The notes below the pieces were generated by a model that worked only from the letters and a program-made list of their open reading frames with translations, made no database searches and had not been told where the DNA came from. The translations under genes and the position numbers were made by a program. This document shows, one piece after another, positions 1 to 8,320 of a stretch of DNA of 35,801 bases. The stretch lies in contig JAYVOP010000019.1 of NCBI GenBank assembly GCA_043757865.1, positions 1 through 35,801 on the forward strand. Direction: 5' to 3'. How positions within the stretch are numbered: position 1 is the first letter of the stretch; each line of letters opens with the position of its first letter. Origin of the DNA: JAGNEJ01 sp043757865. Its GTDB lineage: Bacteria > Verrucomicrobiota > Verrucomicrobiia > Verrucomicrobiales > V1-33.

Positions 1-1
1 T

Positions 2-2206
2 GTCTTCACGCGTGAGCAACTAGCCGGAGACCTGCTCCCGCAGCCGACCCCTGAGACGCTGACGGCTAGTGGATTCAATCGTTTAAATATGGTCACGCGG
101 GAAGGTGGCGCGCAGCCGAAGGAGTATCTGGCCAAGTATGGCGCAGAGCGCGTGCGCACCGTGGGCACGGCGTTTCTCGGCAGCACGTTTGGTTGTGCGG
201 AGTGTCACGATCATAAATTCGATCCCATTTCTGCCAAAGATTTCTACAGCCTCCAGGCGTTCTTTGCGGACGTGAAGCAATGGGGCGTTTACAGCGAATA
301 CCAATACACGCCGAACCCGGAACTGCGTGGCTACAGCAATGATCATCCGTTTCCACCGGAGCTAGAAGTCGCCAGTCCTGCGCTGCAACGTAAGCTGGAG
401 GCTCTGCGGAAGACTTCGGACGAACTCTTGCAGCGCACCGCCGTGGACTCCGCTGCGCTGACCACGTGGCATCTAGGCGTGCGCAGCTTCTTGGAAAGTG
501 ACCCCAGTGGGTGGCTCGCACCCGTGCCCGCAGTGACGACGACGAGTAAGAATGCCCAGGCCTTTACGGTAGAAGCAGACCAGTCCGTGAGTTGGCATAG
601 CAAGGAAACGGAGGATACCACCATCACGCTCAGCCCGCCTCCGGGGCTGATTGCAGCGTTGCGTTTGGAAATTTTCCCCACGGAGGAACATCACGCCAGC
701 ATCCTCCGCAGCGGCAAGGAAGACGCGGATACTATCAACCTCACGGCCAAGTTAGGCTCGAAGGTGCTCACGTTCCATCATGCCGCGGCGGACCACGCCG
801 GGCCTCGCTATGCCAATGGCGCGGAGATCATCGGCGTGCAGGAGGCGTGGAAGACTAACGCCGCTGACGCCAAGCGACCGCACACCGCCATTTACCTGCT
901 CAGTCAGCCAGTGGCCGTGGCGGCTGGGGGTAAATTAGTGGTTAGCCTAGCCAAGAATGGGATCAGTAAATTCCGCGTTAGTCTCAGTCCACTCGCCTTT
1001 ACGGAGCCGACGCAAACTGCGGCGGATCTGCTCATTGCGGCCACGCTCACGCAGACATTTATTACCAGCACCACCGCTCAGCCGGAGGCCCGCCAGCAGC
1101 TCCAGCGGCTTTTCCATGAGATGCTGGAGTGCCGCAATGGTAAGGCCTACACGCTCATCACGCAGCCGCAAGAACCGCTGATCGTACGTGTGCTAGGGCG
1201 GGGGAATTGGATGGATGAGACCGGGGCCATCGTGGAGCCGCAGTCGCCTCATTTCCTGCCGCAGATTCAGAATCCAGAGCAGCGTCGGCTCACGCGTCTG
1301 GATTTGGCTAACTGGATTTGCTCGGATGCCAATCCGCTGACCCGCCGCACCTGGGCGAACCGACTGTGGAAACAATTTTTCGGCAACGCCCTGTCCGCAG
1401 CCCCGGACGATCTAGGCGCGCAAGGCGAGCCGCCGAGCCACCCGGAACTGCTGGACTGGCTGGCCATGCAGATTTCCCTAACGCAATGGGATTTCAAGAA
1501 AATGTGTCGCCTCCTCGTGACGAGCGCCACCTACCAACAAAGCTCCAGCCTGCGCCCGGAACTGCGGGACCGCGATCCACAGAACCGCTGGCTGGCCTCG
1601 CAGAACCCGCGTCGGCTGGAGGCCGAATTCGTGCGGGACAATGCGCTGGCCATTGCCGGGCTGCTGAATCCCACCCTGGGCGGCCCCAGCGTGCGGCCTT
1701 ATCAGCCGGACGGCTACTACGCCATGATCCAATTTCCCAACCGCAACTACACCGCCAGCACTGATGCGGATCAATACCGCCGGGGTGTTTACATGCATTG
1801 GCAGCGCACGTTCCTCCATCCCATGCTGGCCAACTTCGATGCCCCCATGAGGGATGAATGCATTGCCAATCGCAATCTCAGCAACACCCCGCAGCAAGCG
1901 CTGACGCTGCTGAACGATCCCACCTTTACCGAAGCCGCCTGCGCCTTCGCCACCAGCACGCCGCTGGGGGATGTGCCCGCGCTGTTCCAACGCGCCCTAG
2001 CCCGCGCTCCGCTGCCCGCAGAACTGGCTAGCCTGACTCGTTACTACGAGCAACAGCGCAGCCTCTACACGGCCCAGCCTGCGGAGGCCGTGGCGCTATT
2101 TAAAGCCGACCACCACCGCGCCACCCAGCCCACCCCAGAGCTAGCCGCTTGGGCCGCCACCTGCCGCGTGGTGCTGAATTTGCACGAAACTATCACGCGC
2201 TACTAG
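2..2206 (+). CDS. DUF1549/DUF1553 protein, 5' end outside the window
   Basis: The reading frame is open to the left edge, so the true start and N-terminal part are missing. The visible part opens in the conserved DUF1549 block: an FTREQLAGDLLP stretch, then ASGFNRLNM, then GCAECHDHKFDP, whose CxxCH cysteines are encoded at 194-196 and 203-205 and histidine at 206-208. The C-terminal third is DUF1553, with NPLTRRTWANRLWKQFFG near 1,333-1,390 and LSNTPQQALTLLNDP near 1,880. Such proteins are abundant in Planctomycetes and Verrucomicrobia, are usually exported, and often carry a cytochrome c domain at the N-terminus. Their biochemical role is unsettled, though polysaccharide use or surface redox has been proposed. 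The usual DUF1501 partner is absent downstream; the next gene, a VF530 protein, starts 7 nt later. Family assignment is firm; function is not known. Confidence 0.9.
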   Translation, partial: VFTREQLAGDLLPQPTPETLTASGFNRLNMVTREGGAQPKEYLAKYGAERVRTVGTAFLGSTFGCAECHDHKFDPISAKDFYSLQAFFADVKQWGVYSEYQYTPNPELRGYSNDHPFPPELEVASPALQRKLEALRKTSDELLQRTAVDSAALTTWHLGVRSFLESDPSGWLAPVPAVTTTSKNAQAFTVEADQSVSWHSKETEDTTITLSPPPGLIAALRLEIFPTEEHHASILRSGKEDADTINLTAKLGSKVLTFHHAAADHAGPRYANGAEIIGVQEAWKTNAADAKRPHTAIYLLSQPVAVAAGGKLVVSLAKNGISKFRVSLSPLAFTEPTQTAADLLIAATLTQTFITSTTAQPEARQQLQRLFHEMLECRNGKAYTLITQPQEPLIVRVLGRGNWMDETGAIVEPQSPHFLPQIQNPEQRRLTRLDLANWICSDANPLTRRTWANRLWKQFFGNALSAAPDDLGAQGEPPSHPELLDWLAMQISLTQWDFKKMCRLLVTSATYQQSSSLRPELRDRDPQNRWLASQNPRRLEAEFVRDNALAIAGLLNPTLGGPSVRPYQPDGYYAMIQFPNRNYTASTDADQYRRGVYMHWQRTFLHPMLANFDAPMRDECIANRNLSNTPQQALTLLNDPTFTEAACAFATSTPLGDVPALFQRALARAPLPAELASLTRYYEQQRSLYTAQPAEAVALFKADHHRATQPTPELAAWAATCRVVLNLHETITRY

Positions 2207-2213
2207 CCAAGCC

Positions 2214-2507
2214 ATGCACGCCGCCTCTGAACATAATCCGCTGCATGGCATCACGTTAGAAATGATGCTCAAAGCCTTGGTGGATTACTACGGCTGGGAG
2301 CAATTGGGCCTGCGCATCAACGTGCGTTGTTTCCAGGACCATCCCTCGTTTAAGTCGAGCCTGAAATTCCTCCGCACCACGCCCTGGGCCCGCACGAAAG
2401 TGGAGCGGCTCTACCTGCAACTGCCCTCCGCCAGGTTAGGCCCGCCCGCTGGGTCTGAGCCGGACTCGCCGGGGGCGTCGCTTGAGATTCCATCAATCCA
2501 AACATAG
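2214..2507 (+). CDS. VF530 family (DUF2132) small protein
   Basis: A 97-residue protein whose first 65 residues match the VF530/DUF2132 family: NPLHGITLEMMLKALVDYYG, then LRINVRCFQDHPSFKSSLKF and LRTTPWARTKVERLYL. The family is a small helical fold annotated as DNA-binding on structural grounds; its cellular role is not established. Residues 70-97 are a proline/serine-rich tail that family members usually lack, possibly read-through of a decayed 3' end. The ATG lies 7 nt after the upstream stop, so the two genes are probably co-transcribed. No Shine-Dalgarno sequence is visible. Confidence 0.85.
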   Translation: MHAASEHNPLHGITLEMMLKALVDYYGWEQLGLRINVRCFQDHPSFKSSLKFLRTTPWARTKVERLYLQLPSARLGPPAGSEPDSPGASLEIPSIQT

Positions 2508-2565
2508 ACGAAATGAATTCCTTCGCTATGCTGCGCGCAAATTCCCTCACTTTCCTATTCATCAC

Positions 2566-4173
2566 ATGCTGGACTCCTTGCTCATCCTTCTTTTCCAACT
2601 CCCCCTCGGCATCCTGTTTGCCGCAGGTTTAGTGGAGTGTTTCGTATTATTTAAAGACCGCCGGGATGCCGAGCCCGCAGTGCTCTGGCTACTCTTTTGC
2701 GCCACGGGCGCAGGCCTCCTAGCCGCTGCCGTCCACTGGTTAGTGCGGGGGCAGACGGACTATGCCGTGTGGGTCGGGCTAGCCTCCGCAGCGGCGGCAG
2801 TGGGCTTTTGGTTCAAGCGTCAGGCGCGGAATCTGGGCGTGGCTAGTTTGAAAGATCGCTTCTATCCCACAGGCAGCTATGCTGCCGTGAAGCTGCCCGG
2901 GCAGACGCTGCACATCCTCGGCTACCGTATTTGTTTAGTCGGTGGCATCCTCCTGACGCTGCTAGGATTGCATTTCGGAAAAGTCTTCCATCCCGCCCCA
3001 ACGGACGGCCTGGAACCAGCCCCCGTGGCTGCTCCCAGCGTCGCCCCTGCTCCTACTCCTACTCCTACTCCCGCAAAAGCACCAGAGCCTACACCCACCC
3101 CAGACCCCGCCGCTCCTGCCCCCACTCCCGCAGTGGAGCCCGCCATGCCAGACGCGGCCCCTGCGAAACCTGCGGATGACCCCGCCAAGCCTGCGGATGC
3201 GACCGATCCTGCCAAACCTGCGGACGCTCCAGCAGCGGACCCCGCCATGCCTGCCGATCCTGCCAAACCTGCCGATCCCACTAAACCCGCCGATCCTGCC
3301 GCTGCGGTGGCCCCGGCTGGCGTTCTTGCGGAACAACGGCCCATTTCTAAAAACAGTCAGTTCGGAGCCAAGATCCGCCCGCTGATTCAGAAACATTGTA
3401 TCACCTGCCATGGCGCGGATAAACAGAAGGGCGATCTGCGGTTGGACACCACCGACTTCATTCGCACTGGCGTGCGTGGGAAGCCTGTCATCGTGGCGGG
3501 CAAGCCGGATGCTAGCGGCCTGCTGGCCTCCATCACCAAGCCCCTCGGGGATGATGACCGGATGCCGCCCAAGGGCGATGGCATCTCCGCCGGGGATGCG
3601 GCCATGATTAAGAAATGGATCGTAGATGGCGCGGACTTTGGCGATGGCGTCAGCGCGGGCAGTGGCGGGGCGGTGGCCTTTGCCGAAGACAAGCTGGGCG
3701 CGGCCTTGCAGGCTCCGCCCGCTGCCTTAATCAAAGAACTGAAGGACGATGGCGTGCTGATCCGCGCCATTTCCAAAGATGGGAAAGTGCTCGAAGTCGA
3801 TTTCTCCCACTCGGATGTGTTGAAACTAGAGCGCTTAAAACCTATCAGTAACAACATTCGCGTGCTCGACCTCAGCCGCACCAAGATCACGGATAAGGAC
3901 CTCGTGAACCTAGCGGCCATGCCCCACCTCGCCCGCCTCATGCTCGGCCGCACGGACATCACGGATGCAGGCCTCGCCAATCTTAAAGGGCTGGCGGAAC
4001 TGGAGTATCTGAACATTTACCAGACCAAAGTCACGGATGCTGGTCTCAGCAATCTGGAGGCCATGAGCAAGCTGCAAAAAATCTATGCCTGGCAAAGCAT
4101 GGTGACGCCGCAGGGAGCCAGCAAGCTGCAAGGGAAGATCAATGGTCTAACGATCAACACGGGCATCAAGTAA
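2566..4173 (+). CDS. Membrane-anchored planctomycete-type cytochrome c with leucine-rich repeats
   Basis: A 535-residue composite protein. Residues 1-140 contain about four hydrophobic helices (near 3-23, 40-58, 67-82 and 118-140), then a Pro/Ala/Lys/Asp repeat linker to about residue 245. A planctomycete-type cytochrome c domain follows, with one heme motif CITCHG near residue 276, a downstream GDLRLDTT stretch and DDRMPPKGD, whose methionine may be the distal ligand. The last 120 residues are leucine-rich repeats with the unit ITDAGLANLKGL repeated about three times. The heme domain and LRRs probably sit in the periplasm, anchored by the helices. An upstream in-frame ATG at 2,482 would overlap the VF530 gene and add 28 polar residues before the first helix, so 2,566 is preferred. 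Electron-transfer partner unknown. Confidence 0.85.
   Translation: MLDSLLILLFQLPLGILFAAGLVECFVLFKDRRDAEPAVLWLLFCATGAGLLAAAVHWLVRGQTDYAVWVGLASAAAAVGFWFKRQARNLGVASLKDRFYPTGSYAAVKLPGQTLHILGYRICLVGGILLTLLGLHFGKVFHPAPTDGLEPAPVAAPSVAPAPTPTPTPAKAPEPTPTPDPAAPAPTPAVEPAMPDAAPAKPADDPAKPADATDPAKPADAPAADPAMPADPAKPADPTKPADPAAAVAPAGVLAEQRPISKNSQFGAKIRPLIQKHCITCHGADKQKGDLRLDTTDFIRTGVRGKPVIVAGKPDASGLLASITKPLGDDDRMPPKGDGISAGDAAMIKKWIVDGADFGDGVSAGSGGAVAFAEDKLGAALQAPPAALIKELKDDGVLIRAISKDGKVLEVDFSHSDVLKLERLKPISNNIRVLDLSRTKITDKDLVNLAAMPHLARLMLGRTDITDAGLANLKGLAELEYLNIYQTKVTDAGLSNLEAMSKLQKIYAWQSMVTPQGASKLQGKINGLTINTGIK
3031..3306 (+). repeat. Pro/Ala/Lys/Asp low-complexity coding repeat
   Basis: In-frame degenerate repeats inside the cytochrome/LRR gene. 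They begin as alternating Thr-Pro (TPTPTPTP) and continue as units of the form PAKPADP or PADAP. At DNA level the words CCTGCC, AAACCTGC and GCGGA recur. They probably form an extended, rigid periplasmic spacer between the membrane helices and the heme domain, as in TonB-like linkers. Such arrays are prone to length change by slippage. Confidence 0.85.
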
Positions 4174-4177
4174 TCCC

Positions 4178-4513
4178 GTGGCAGAGCACCCGGAGCCGCC
4201 ATCGGTCCTAGCGGAGCTAGCCGCAGAGCTAGCCGCTGGCCTCGCAGAGATCGGGAAACAGCACATGCCCTTCGGTAAATACGGCCCCGCGCAGTTCCCG
4301 CCGCACGGCGTGCCGCTCTATGATCTGCCGTTGGAATATCTGCTGTGGTTTAAACAGAAAGGCTTCCCCAAGGGCAAGCTGGGAGGCCTGCTGGCGCTGG
4401 TTTGCCAAATCAAAGGAGATGGCTCTGAGGAAGTCTTCGCCCCCTTCCGCCGAGCCGCTGGTGGCCGCCATCCGTTGAAGCCGCAGCGGGTGAAGGAGAT
4501 TGTGATCCGGTGA
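4178..4513 (+). CDS. DUF3820 family protein
   Basis: A 111-residue protein with the DUF3820 core: MPFGKYGPAQ near residue 30, YDLPLEYLLWFKQKGFPKGK near 48-67, then LGGLLALVCQIKGDG. The family is widespread in bacteria, is sometimes labelled a putative quorum-sensing-regulated virulence factor, and has no proven function. The chosen start is GTG at 4,178, 4 nt after the upstream stop. The first ATG, at 4,265, would begin right at the MPFGKY core, so the Leu/Ala/Glu-rich first 29 residues may be untranslated. It converges on dusB across a 39-nt gap. Confidence 0.8.
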   Translation: MAEHPEPPSVLAELAAELAAGLAEIGKQHMPFGKYGPAQFPPHGVPLYDLPLEYLLWFKQKGFPKGKLGGLLALVCQIKGDGSEEVFAPFRRAAGGRHPLKPQRVKEIVIR

Positions 4514-4552
4514 ATTTAGGAGCGACGAATCATGGCGGGAGGGCCAGACTTT

Positions 4553-5554
4553 TCAAGCCGCGTCCACTGCGGGCTCCGCTTGCGTAAGACTGTGCAAGTG
4601 CTCCGCAGCGATGTCTTCTAACTCCATGAGCGAGCTGACATGGCAGAAGCGATTGCGCAGATGTTTCCCGCCTGGTAGTCCCTTGGTGTAGGCCATCAGG
4701 CGCGTGCGCATGGTCTGCATGGTGTAGCGTTCCTCTCCGTAGCGGCCACTGGTTAGGGCCATCTGGCAATGGCGGCGGATCATGGTCCAGCGGGTGGCCA
4801 CGGGCACGGGTGGGGGCTGCACGCCAGTGGTTAGGAAAGCGCGGGCTTCTTGGAAGAACCAGGGGTTCTGCATGGCCGCCCGGCCAATCATCAGCCCACG
4901 CACACGCGTTTCCCGCAGCCGCCGGGCCACGTCTTGGCCATTGGCAATATCGCCATTGCCAATGACCGGGATGCGCACCCGCTCCGCACACTGGCCGATC
5001 ACGTCCCAGTTCGCCTCCCCGGTGTAGCCTTGGGCCTTGGTGCGGCCATGGATGGCCAGGGCGGCCACGCCGCAGTCTTCTAAAATATGGCAGACCTCCA
5101 CCGCATTGATGCTCTGCGCATCCCAGCCGATGCGCATCTTAGCGGTCACGGGGATGGGCACGGCTTTGACTAAGGCCTGGGCGATAGCCGCTAGCGCAGG
5201 GCAGTCCCGCAGCAGCGAGGAGCCGCCGTTCTTGGAGACGACTTTGTTCACGGGGCAGCCGAAATTGATGTCGATAAAGTCCGGCTGTTTCCAGTCGATG
5301 ACTTTCTTGGCGGCCTCCGCTAGCGCAGTGGGATTAGCCCCGAAGAGCTGCACCCCTAACGGACGTTGCTCGTCAGTGAATTCCGTATATTTCCGCGTCC
5401 GATCATCCCTCCGCACGATGCCCTCGGCACTCACAAACTCTGTCACCATCACATCCGCGCCTAGCTCTTTACAGATTTGTCGAAAGACAAAATCCGTCAC
5501 TCCCGCCATGGGGGCGAGATAGAGCGGGACGTGGTTTTGCTGGAGCCAATGCAT
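4553..5554 (-). CDS. dusB: tRNA-dihydrouridine synthase
   Basis: A 333-residue flavoenzyme of the Dus family, which reduces uridine to dihydrouridine in the D-loop of tRNAs using FMN and NADPH. Visible hallmarks are LAPMAGVTDFVFRQICKELG near residue 13, VQLFGANP near 68, DINFGCPVNKVVSKNGG with the catalytic cysteine at 100, KMRIGWD, IHGRTKAQGYTGEANWDVI, and IPVIGNGDIANGQDV with GLMIGRAAMQNPW for FMN phosphate binding. The length is normal and no key residue is missing. DusB versus another Dus subfamily is judged from the NFGCPVNKVV pattern and remains somewhat uncertain. The leader just upstream of the ATG is C-rich and has no Shine-Dalgarno. Confidence 0.93.
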   Translation of the reverse strand: MHWLQQNHVPLYLAPMAGVTDFVFRQICKELGADVMVTEFVSAEGIVRRDDRTRKYTEFTDEQRPLGVQLFGANPTALAEAAKKVIDWKQPDFIDINFGCPVNKVVSKNGGSSLLRDCPALAAIAQALVKAVPIPVTAKMRIGWDAQSINAVEVCHILEDCGVAALAIHGRTKAQGYTGEANWDVIGQCAERVRIPVIGNGDIANGQDVARRLRETRVRGLMIGRAAMQNPWFFQEARAFLTTGVQPPPVPVATRWTMIRRHCQMALTSGRYGEERYTMQTMRTRLMAYTKGLPGGKHLRNRFCHVSSLMELEDIAAEHLHSLTQAEPAVDAA

Positions 5555-5604
5555 GGGCGGGGGAGGGGAATCGCGGGGTCGGAGTGGATGCTCGTAAAAT
5601 ACGA

Positions 5605-5634
5605 AAACCCCGGCAAGTCAACGTGCCGGGGTTT
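5605..5634 (-). terminator. Strong hairpin, probable intrinsic terminator on the minus strand
   Basis: A perfect 11-bp inverted repeat, AAACCCCGGCA and TGCCGGGGTTT, with an 8-nt loop. Read on the minus strand the GC-rich stem is followed by TTTTCGTATTTT, a fair U-tract; read on the plus strand the tract is only TTT. It therefore suits ending a minus-strand transcript that arrives from the region upstream of def, just before dusB starts at 5,554. Confidence 0.7.
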
Positions 5635-5651
5635 CACGAGAGAGTGAATTA

Positions 5652-5762
5652 CTAGCGATGGCGGGAACGACGCACAAGGCCTAAGCCAGCCCCGTGAACC
5701 ATGCTCAAAACTCGTCTGCAGGAGATTCTTCCGACCCCAGCGGCTCCATAAAATCTCTGCAT
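5652..5762 (-). CDS. Candidate small basic protein (36 aa) before the terminator
   Basis: A minus-strand ORF beginning MQRFYGAAGVGRIS and ending GLVRRSRHR, with a single cysteine at 15 and a strongly basic tail. Its stop lies 18 nt before the terminator hairpin at 5,634-5,605, the main reason to take it seriously: something is transcribed leftward here and is not otherwise explained. A GAGG sits 11 nt upstream of the ATG. I do not recognise the sequence. The frame continues open upstream into antisense def, so the start is uncertain. The alternative is an untranslated RNA, or an antisense transcript of the def 5' region that ends here. Confidence 0.3.
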   Translation of the reverse strand: MQRFYGAAGVGRISCRRVLSMVHGAGLGLVRRSRHR

Positions 5763-5847
5763 TTCCAGTTTCGCCTCTGGCAATGTGACGTTTGATGCGG
5801 GCTTCTTTTCTCTACCTCTTTCCTCACTACCATCCCTCACTAGCAAC

Positions 5848-6444
5848 ATGATTCGCGACATCGTTATTTTTGGCAATGCCACTCTGCGGGAGAAATGCGC
5901 GCTAGTAAAAGAAGTCACCTCCGAGGTGCAAGCGCTGGCCGTGGACCTCGTGGATACGATGCGGGCGGCAGATGGCGTGGGCCTAGCCGCTCCGCAGGTG
6001 GATGTGGCCTGGCAACTGGCGGTAGTGGATGTGGCCGAGGCGGAGGAACCCATGACCTACCTGCGGGTGGATGGCGTGGATAAAACCCTAGCGGAGATGA
6101 GCCCGCTGATCTTTCTAAATCCCCGGCTAGAGTTCCCTGGCAAGGCCAAGGGCTCTATGAACGAAGGCTGCCTCAGCTTCCCAGAACTGCGCGCCCCTGT
6201 CACGCGCCCAGAGGACGTGCGCGCCACCTTAACGATGCTGGATGGCCGCGTCATCGTGCTGGAAACGGACGGTCTCTTTGGTCGGGCGATTCAGCATGAG
6301 ACGGATCATTTAAATGGCATTCTGTTTATTGATCGCACCACGCCAGCCTCCAAGTTATCCCTCAAGAAAAAGATCCGCGTGATGCAAGACGAGTGGGGCG
6401 AAGCCTGGAAGCCCGTCCCCGAGCCCCCGCCGCCATCTGCCTAA
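5848..6444 (+). CDS. def: Peptide deformylase
   Basis: A 198-residue metalloenzyme that removes the formyl group from the N-terminal methionine of new proteins. All three family motifs are present: GVGLAAPQ at 43-50, EGCLSFP with the metal-binding cysteine at 108, and QHETDHLNG with H150, E151 and H154. The start at 5,848 gives the usual MIRDIVIFGN opening; an in-frame ATG at 5,785 would add 21 residues not seen in the family. The C-terminal 25 residues (WKPVPEPPPPSA end) are a proline-rich extension. The gene is alone, divergent from dusB, and faces the aldo/keto reductase gene across a short hairpin. Confidence 0.93.
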   Translation: MIRDIVIFGNATLREKCALVKEVTSEVQALAVDLVDTMRAADGVGLAAPQVDVAWQLAVVDVAEAEEPMTYLRVDGVDKTLAEMSPLIFLNPRLEFPGKAKGSMNEGCLSFPELRAPVTRPEDVRATLTMLDGRVIVLETDGLFGRAIQHETDHLNGILFIDRTTPASKLSLKKKIRVMQDEWGEAWKPVPEPPPPSA

Positions 6445-6450
6445 CGTGTG

Positions 6451-6467
6451 GGGAGCACTGCGCTCCC
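6451..6467. terminator. Hairpin between convergent def and aldo/keto reductase genes
   Basis: A GGGAGC / GCTCCC inverted repeat with a 5-nt loop lies 7 nt after the def stop and 18 nt from the stop of the opposing gene. It has no clear T-tract on either strand, so it may be a weak or Rho-assisted bidirectional terminator, or only an RNA 3'-end stabiliser. Confidence 0.4.
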
Positions 6468-6484
6468 TCTAACTCCCAGACGCA

Positions 6485-7603
6485 CTACCACTCCGCCCCC
6501 AGTTCCCAGCGCTGGGCCACGCCCACCAGATCCTCGCGCATGCCCCATTCGTCTGGGCGTTCGCTGGTGAGGTGACGTTGGCTAGCGCCCTTGAGTTTCA
6601 TGCAGCCCGTGTTGTTGCCGATCCGCGCTACCTCCTCCACCTCCGCTGGGGTTAGCGGATTCACGGCGGGTAGGGCGGCTAGTTCTTTGATCTTGGATTC
6701 GATGCTGCGGGCACCTTCGCCAGCTTCTTGGATAAAAGTGGGGATCACGCATTGCACCGGGGCCTGCGCGAGGTTCCAGAGGCTGGCAAACTGCATCAGC
6801 GTCAGCTTGTGCCGAACGGCTATTTCTCGCATCTTTTCCAGCTTGGCGGTGCCATGCTCCACCCAGTCCGCAGGGCGATAGGTGCGATGATCCCCTGGGC
6901 GGAAGACGTGGCCGGGCTTCACATCATCCCAGAATAGCCCGCCGTAATCCACCACGCGCGTTAGCACATTAATGCCAAATTGGTCCGCCGCTGGCAGCAC
7001 CAGTTGCCCCGGCCAAGGCTCCAGCGGATTGAGGATAATCATCGCCCAATCGATCACCTCACAGAACTCTTCAAAGCACTGCACGAGATCAAGCGTAAAG
7101 CCATTAGCTGGCCCTGGGGCAATCCCTAACTGCTTAGTCAGCCCGCCTGTTTTCAGTCCCGCCATGGCCTGCCAGACGGCCTCGCTCGTGTAGCCGCGTT
7201 CGTCAGGATTATGCAGCATCACCAGATCGAAGTGGTCTGTGCCACAACGCTCCAGGCATTTCTCAGCGGCCATTTTCAAGAAACTGGCATACTGCTCCGG
7301 CCCCCGCAGCGCAGGATCTGTAAAACGTGGATAGCCCGCCGAGCCATTGCGGATGCCTTCATAAAAATCATGTCCTAACCCCACCGTGAGACAATACGAC
7401 TCCCGTGCCACGCCCGCTAGGGCCTTGCCCAGCAGCTCATCCGCGCGGCCCACGCCATAGACATCCGCCGTCATAAACGTGCGAATGCCAGATTGATAGG
7501 CCAACTCGATGGCCTGGATAAAGCGCGCATCTTCGAGCGCTTCGCCAAAGTGCATATATTTACCGCCGCTCCAAGTGCCGTAGGCTGTGGTGGTGAGATT
7601 CAT
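6485..7603 (-). CDS. Aldo/keto reductase family protein lacking the catalytic lysine
   Basis: A 372-residue protein with the AKR (TIM-barrel, NADPH-dependent) pattern: FMTADVYGVGRADELLGKAL supplies Asp47 and Tyr49, FDLVMLHNPD supplies His131, and the segment near 300 carries the WNLAQAPVQCVIPTF strand of the cofactor site. The position that normally holds the catalytic lysine, the TK at the end of strand 3, reads CLTVGLG here, so the lysine appears replaced by valine at 74. Activity may be altered or lost, or the fold may have been reused. The start at 7,603 (MNLTTTAYGTW) aligns with the family; the in-frame ATG at 7,663 would add a proline-rich leader. Substrate unknown. Confidence 0.8.
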   Translation of the reverse strand: MNLTTTAYGTWSGGKYMHFGEALEDARFIQAIELAYQSGIRTFMTADVYGVGRADELLGKALAGVARESYCLTVGLGHDFYEGIRNGSAGYPRFTDPALRGPEQYASFLKMAAEKCLERCGTDHFDLVMLHNPDERGYTSEAVWQAMAGLKTGGLTKQLGIAPGPANGFTLDLVQCFEEFCEVIDWAMIILNPLEPWPGQLVLPAADQFGINVLTRVVDYGGLFWDDVKPGHVFRPGDHRTYRPADWVEHGTAKLEKMREIAVRHKLTLMQFASLWNLAQAPVQCVIPTFIQEAGEGARSIESKIKELAALPAVNPLTPAEVEEVARIGNNTGCMKLKGASQRHLTSERPDEWGMREDLVGVAQRWELGAEW

Positions 7604-7781
7604 AGGTGAGGGGAGTGTGTAGTTAGGGAAATAAGGGTGCGGAGGGAAAGGTGGGCACGCCATCTGGCGAACGCAGGAGCGATAGTGGCTACGCTGGCGT
7701 GGAATTCAACCCGAAAACTAGCGCACCCCCGGCACGCCACTAGCGCCGCTAACTACTATCCGCGTCGTAGAAAGGCGGGTC

Positions 7782-8021
7782 ATGTCGAAAAAAATCTTTG
7801 CCCAAGCCCACCGAAGCCGTCCGCTCCCACGTCTATGCCGCCGCCATGCAGGCTGAACGCACCCGCACCAGCTCGTGCGGGATCTACTGCATCGCGCCTT
7901 TGGCGGAGCGCCTGCACAGCTTGTCCTCCAAGCCCTCAGCGAGAAAAAGGCCACCGCTGCGGAGCTAGCAGAGATCCGCTGCATCATCATCGGTGTGGAA
8001 AAGGAAGCCAAACAGCCCTAA
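7782..8021 (+). pseudogene. BlaI/MecI-type repressor remnant with a frameshift
   Basis: The stretch from 7,801 reads PKPTEAVRSHVYAAAMQAER in one frame. From 7,872 a neighbouring frame continues LVRDLLHRAFGGAPAQLVLQ, then ALSEKKATAAELAEIR, and stops at 8,019-8,021. Joined, this matches the C-terminal half of BlaI/MecI (penicillinase repressor) proteins, including the FGGxPxxLVLxxL dimerisation motif. One missing base near 7,870 explains the break. The winged-helix N-terminal half is not recognisable. BlaI-type repressors usually control a membrane metalloprotease (BlaR-like) and transport or beta-lactamase genes; none remains here, so this is a relic. Confidence 0.55.
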
Positions 8022-8137
8022 CCATCCACACCTCATGCATGCTCTCTGTGAAACGATCGGTTGGACCAAGCGGAACAGGAGCGCAAGAACCAACCACAAC
8101 GGCGGAAAATGCCCCCTCCGATTTTTGCGTTCGATTC

Positions 8138-8320
8138 TCATGCGGTTGGTTTTCCCTCCTGCTTGATTTGTTGCTTGGTGGTGACCTGGGGACGATACGT
8201 TAAAATCCGCGTGTTATTCTCCAAGGCCGCATGGGGAGGCCACAGGTTATAGTTGTGCTGCCACTTCCGGATACCCGCTTCCAGCACCGGTAGATGTCTT
8301 CGGATTTGAGGTTGCGCCAC
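8138..8320 (-). pseudogene. Transposase C-terminal fragment (integrase-core type)
   Basis: A 60-codon minus-strand ORF contains GIRKWQHNYNLWPPHAALEN. This resembles the W..xYNxxRPHxxL end of the DDE integrase core of IS3/IS481-like transposases. The catalytic DDE residues and any terminal inverted repeats are missing. It seems to be an insertion-sequence relic in the decayed 700-bp gap between the aldo/keto reductase and the RND pump. Outside this fragment and the BlaI relic I see no gene in 7,604-8,391. Confidence 0.4.

Noticed and set aside
1478..1990. 170-codon antisense ORF within the DUF1553 gene
   Set aside because: It mirrors a strongly supported gene and shows Gly/Ala/Arg shadow composition with no motif.
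2482..2565. 28-residue N-terminal extension of the cytochrome/LRR protein
   Set aside because: It overlaps the VF530 gene and places a polar, basic stretch ahead of the first membrane helix, so the later ATG is preferred.
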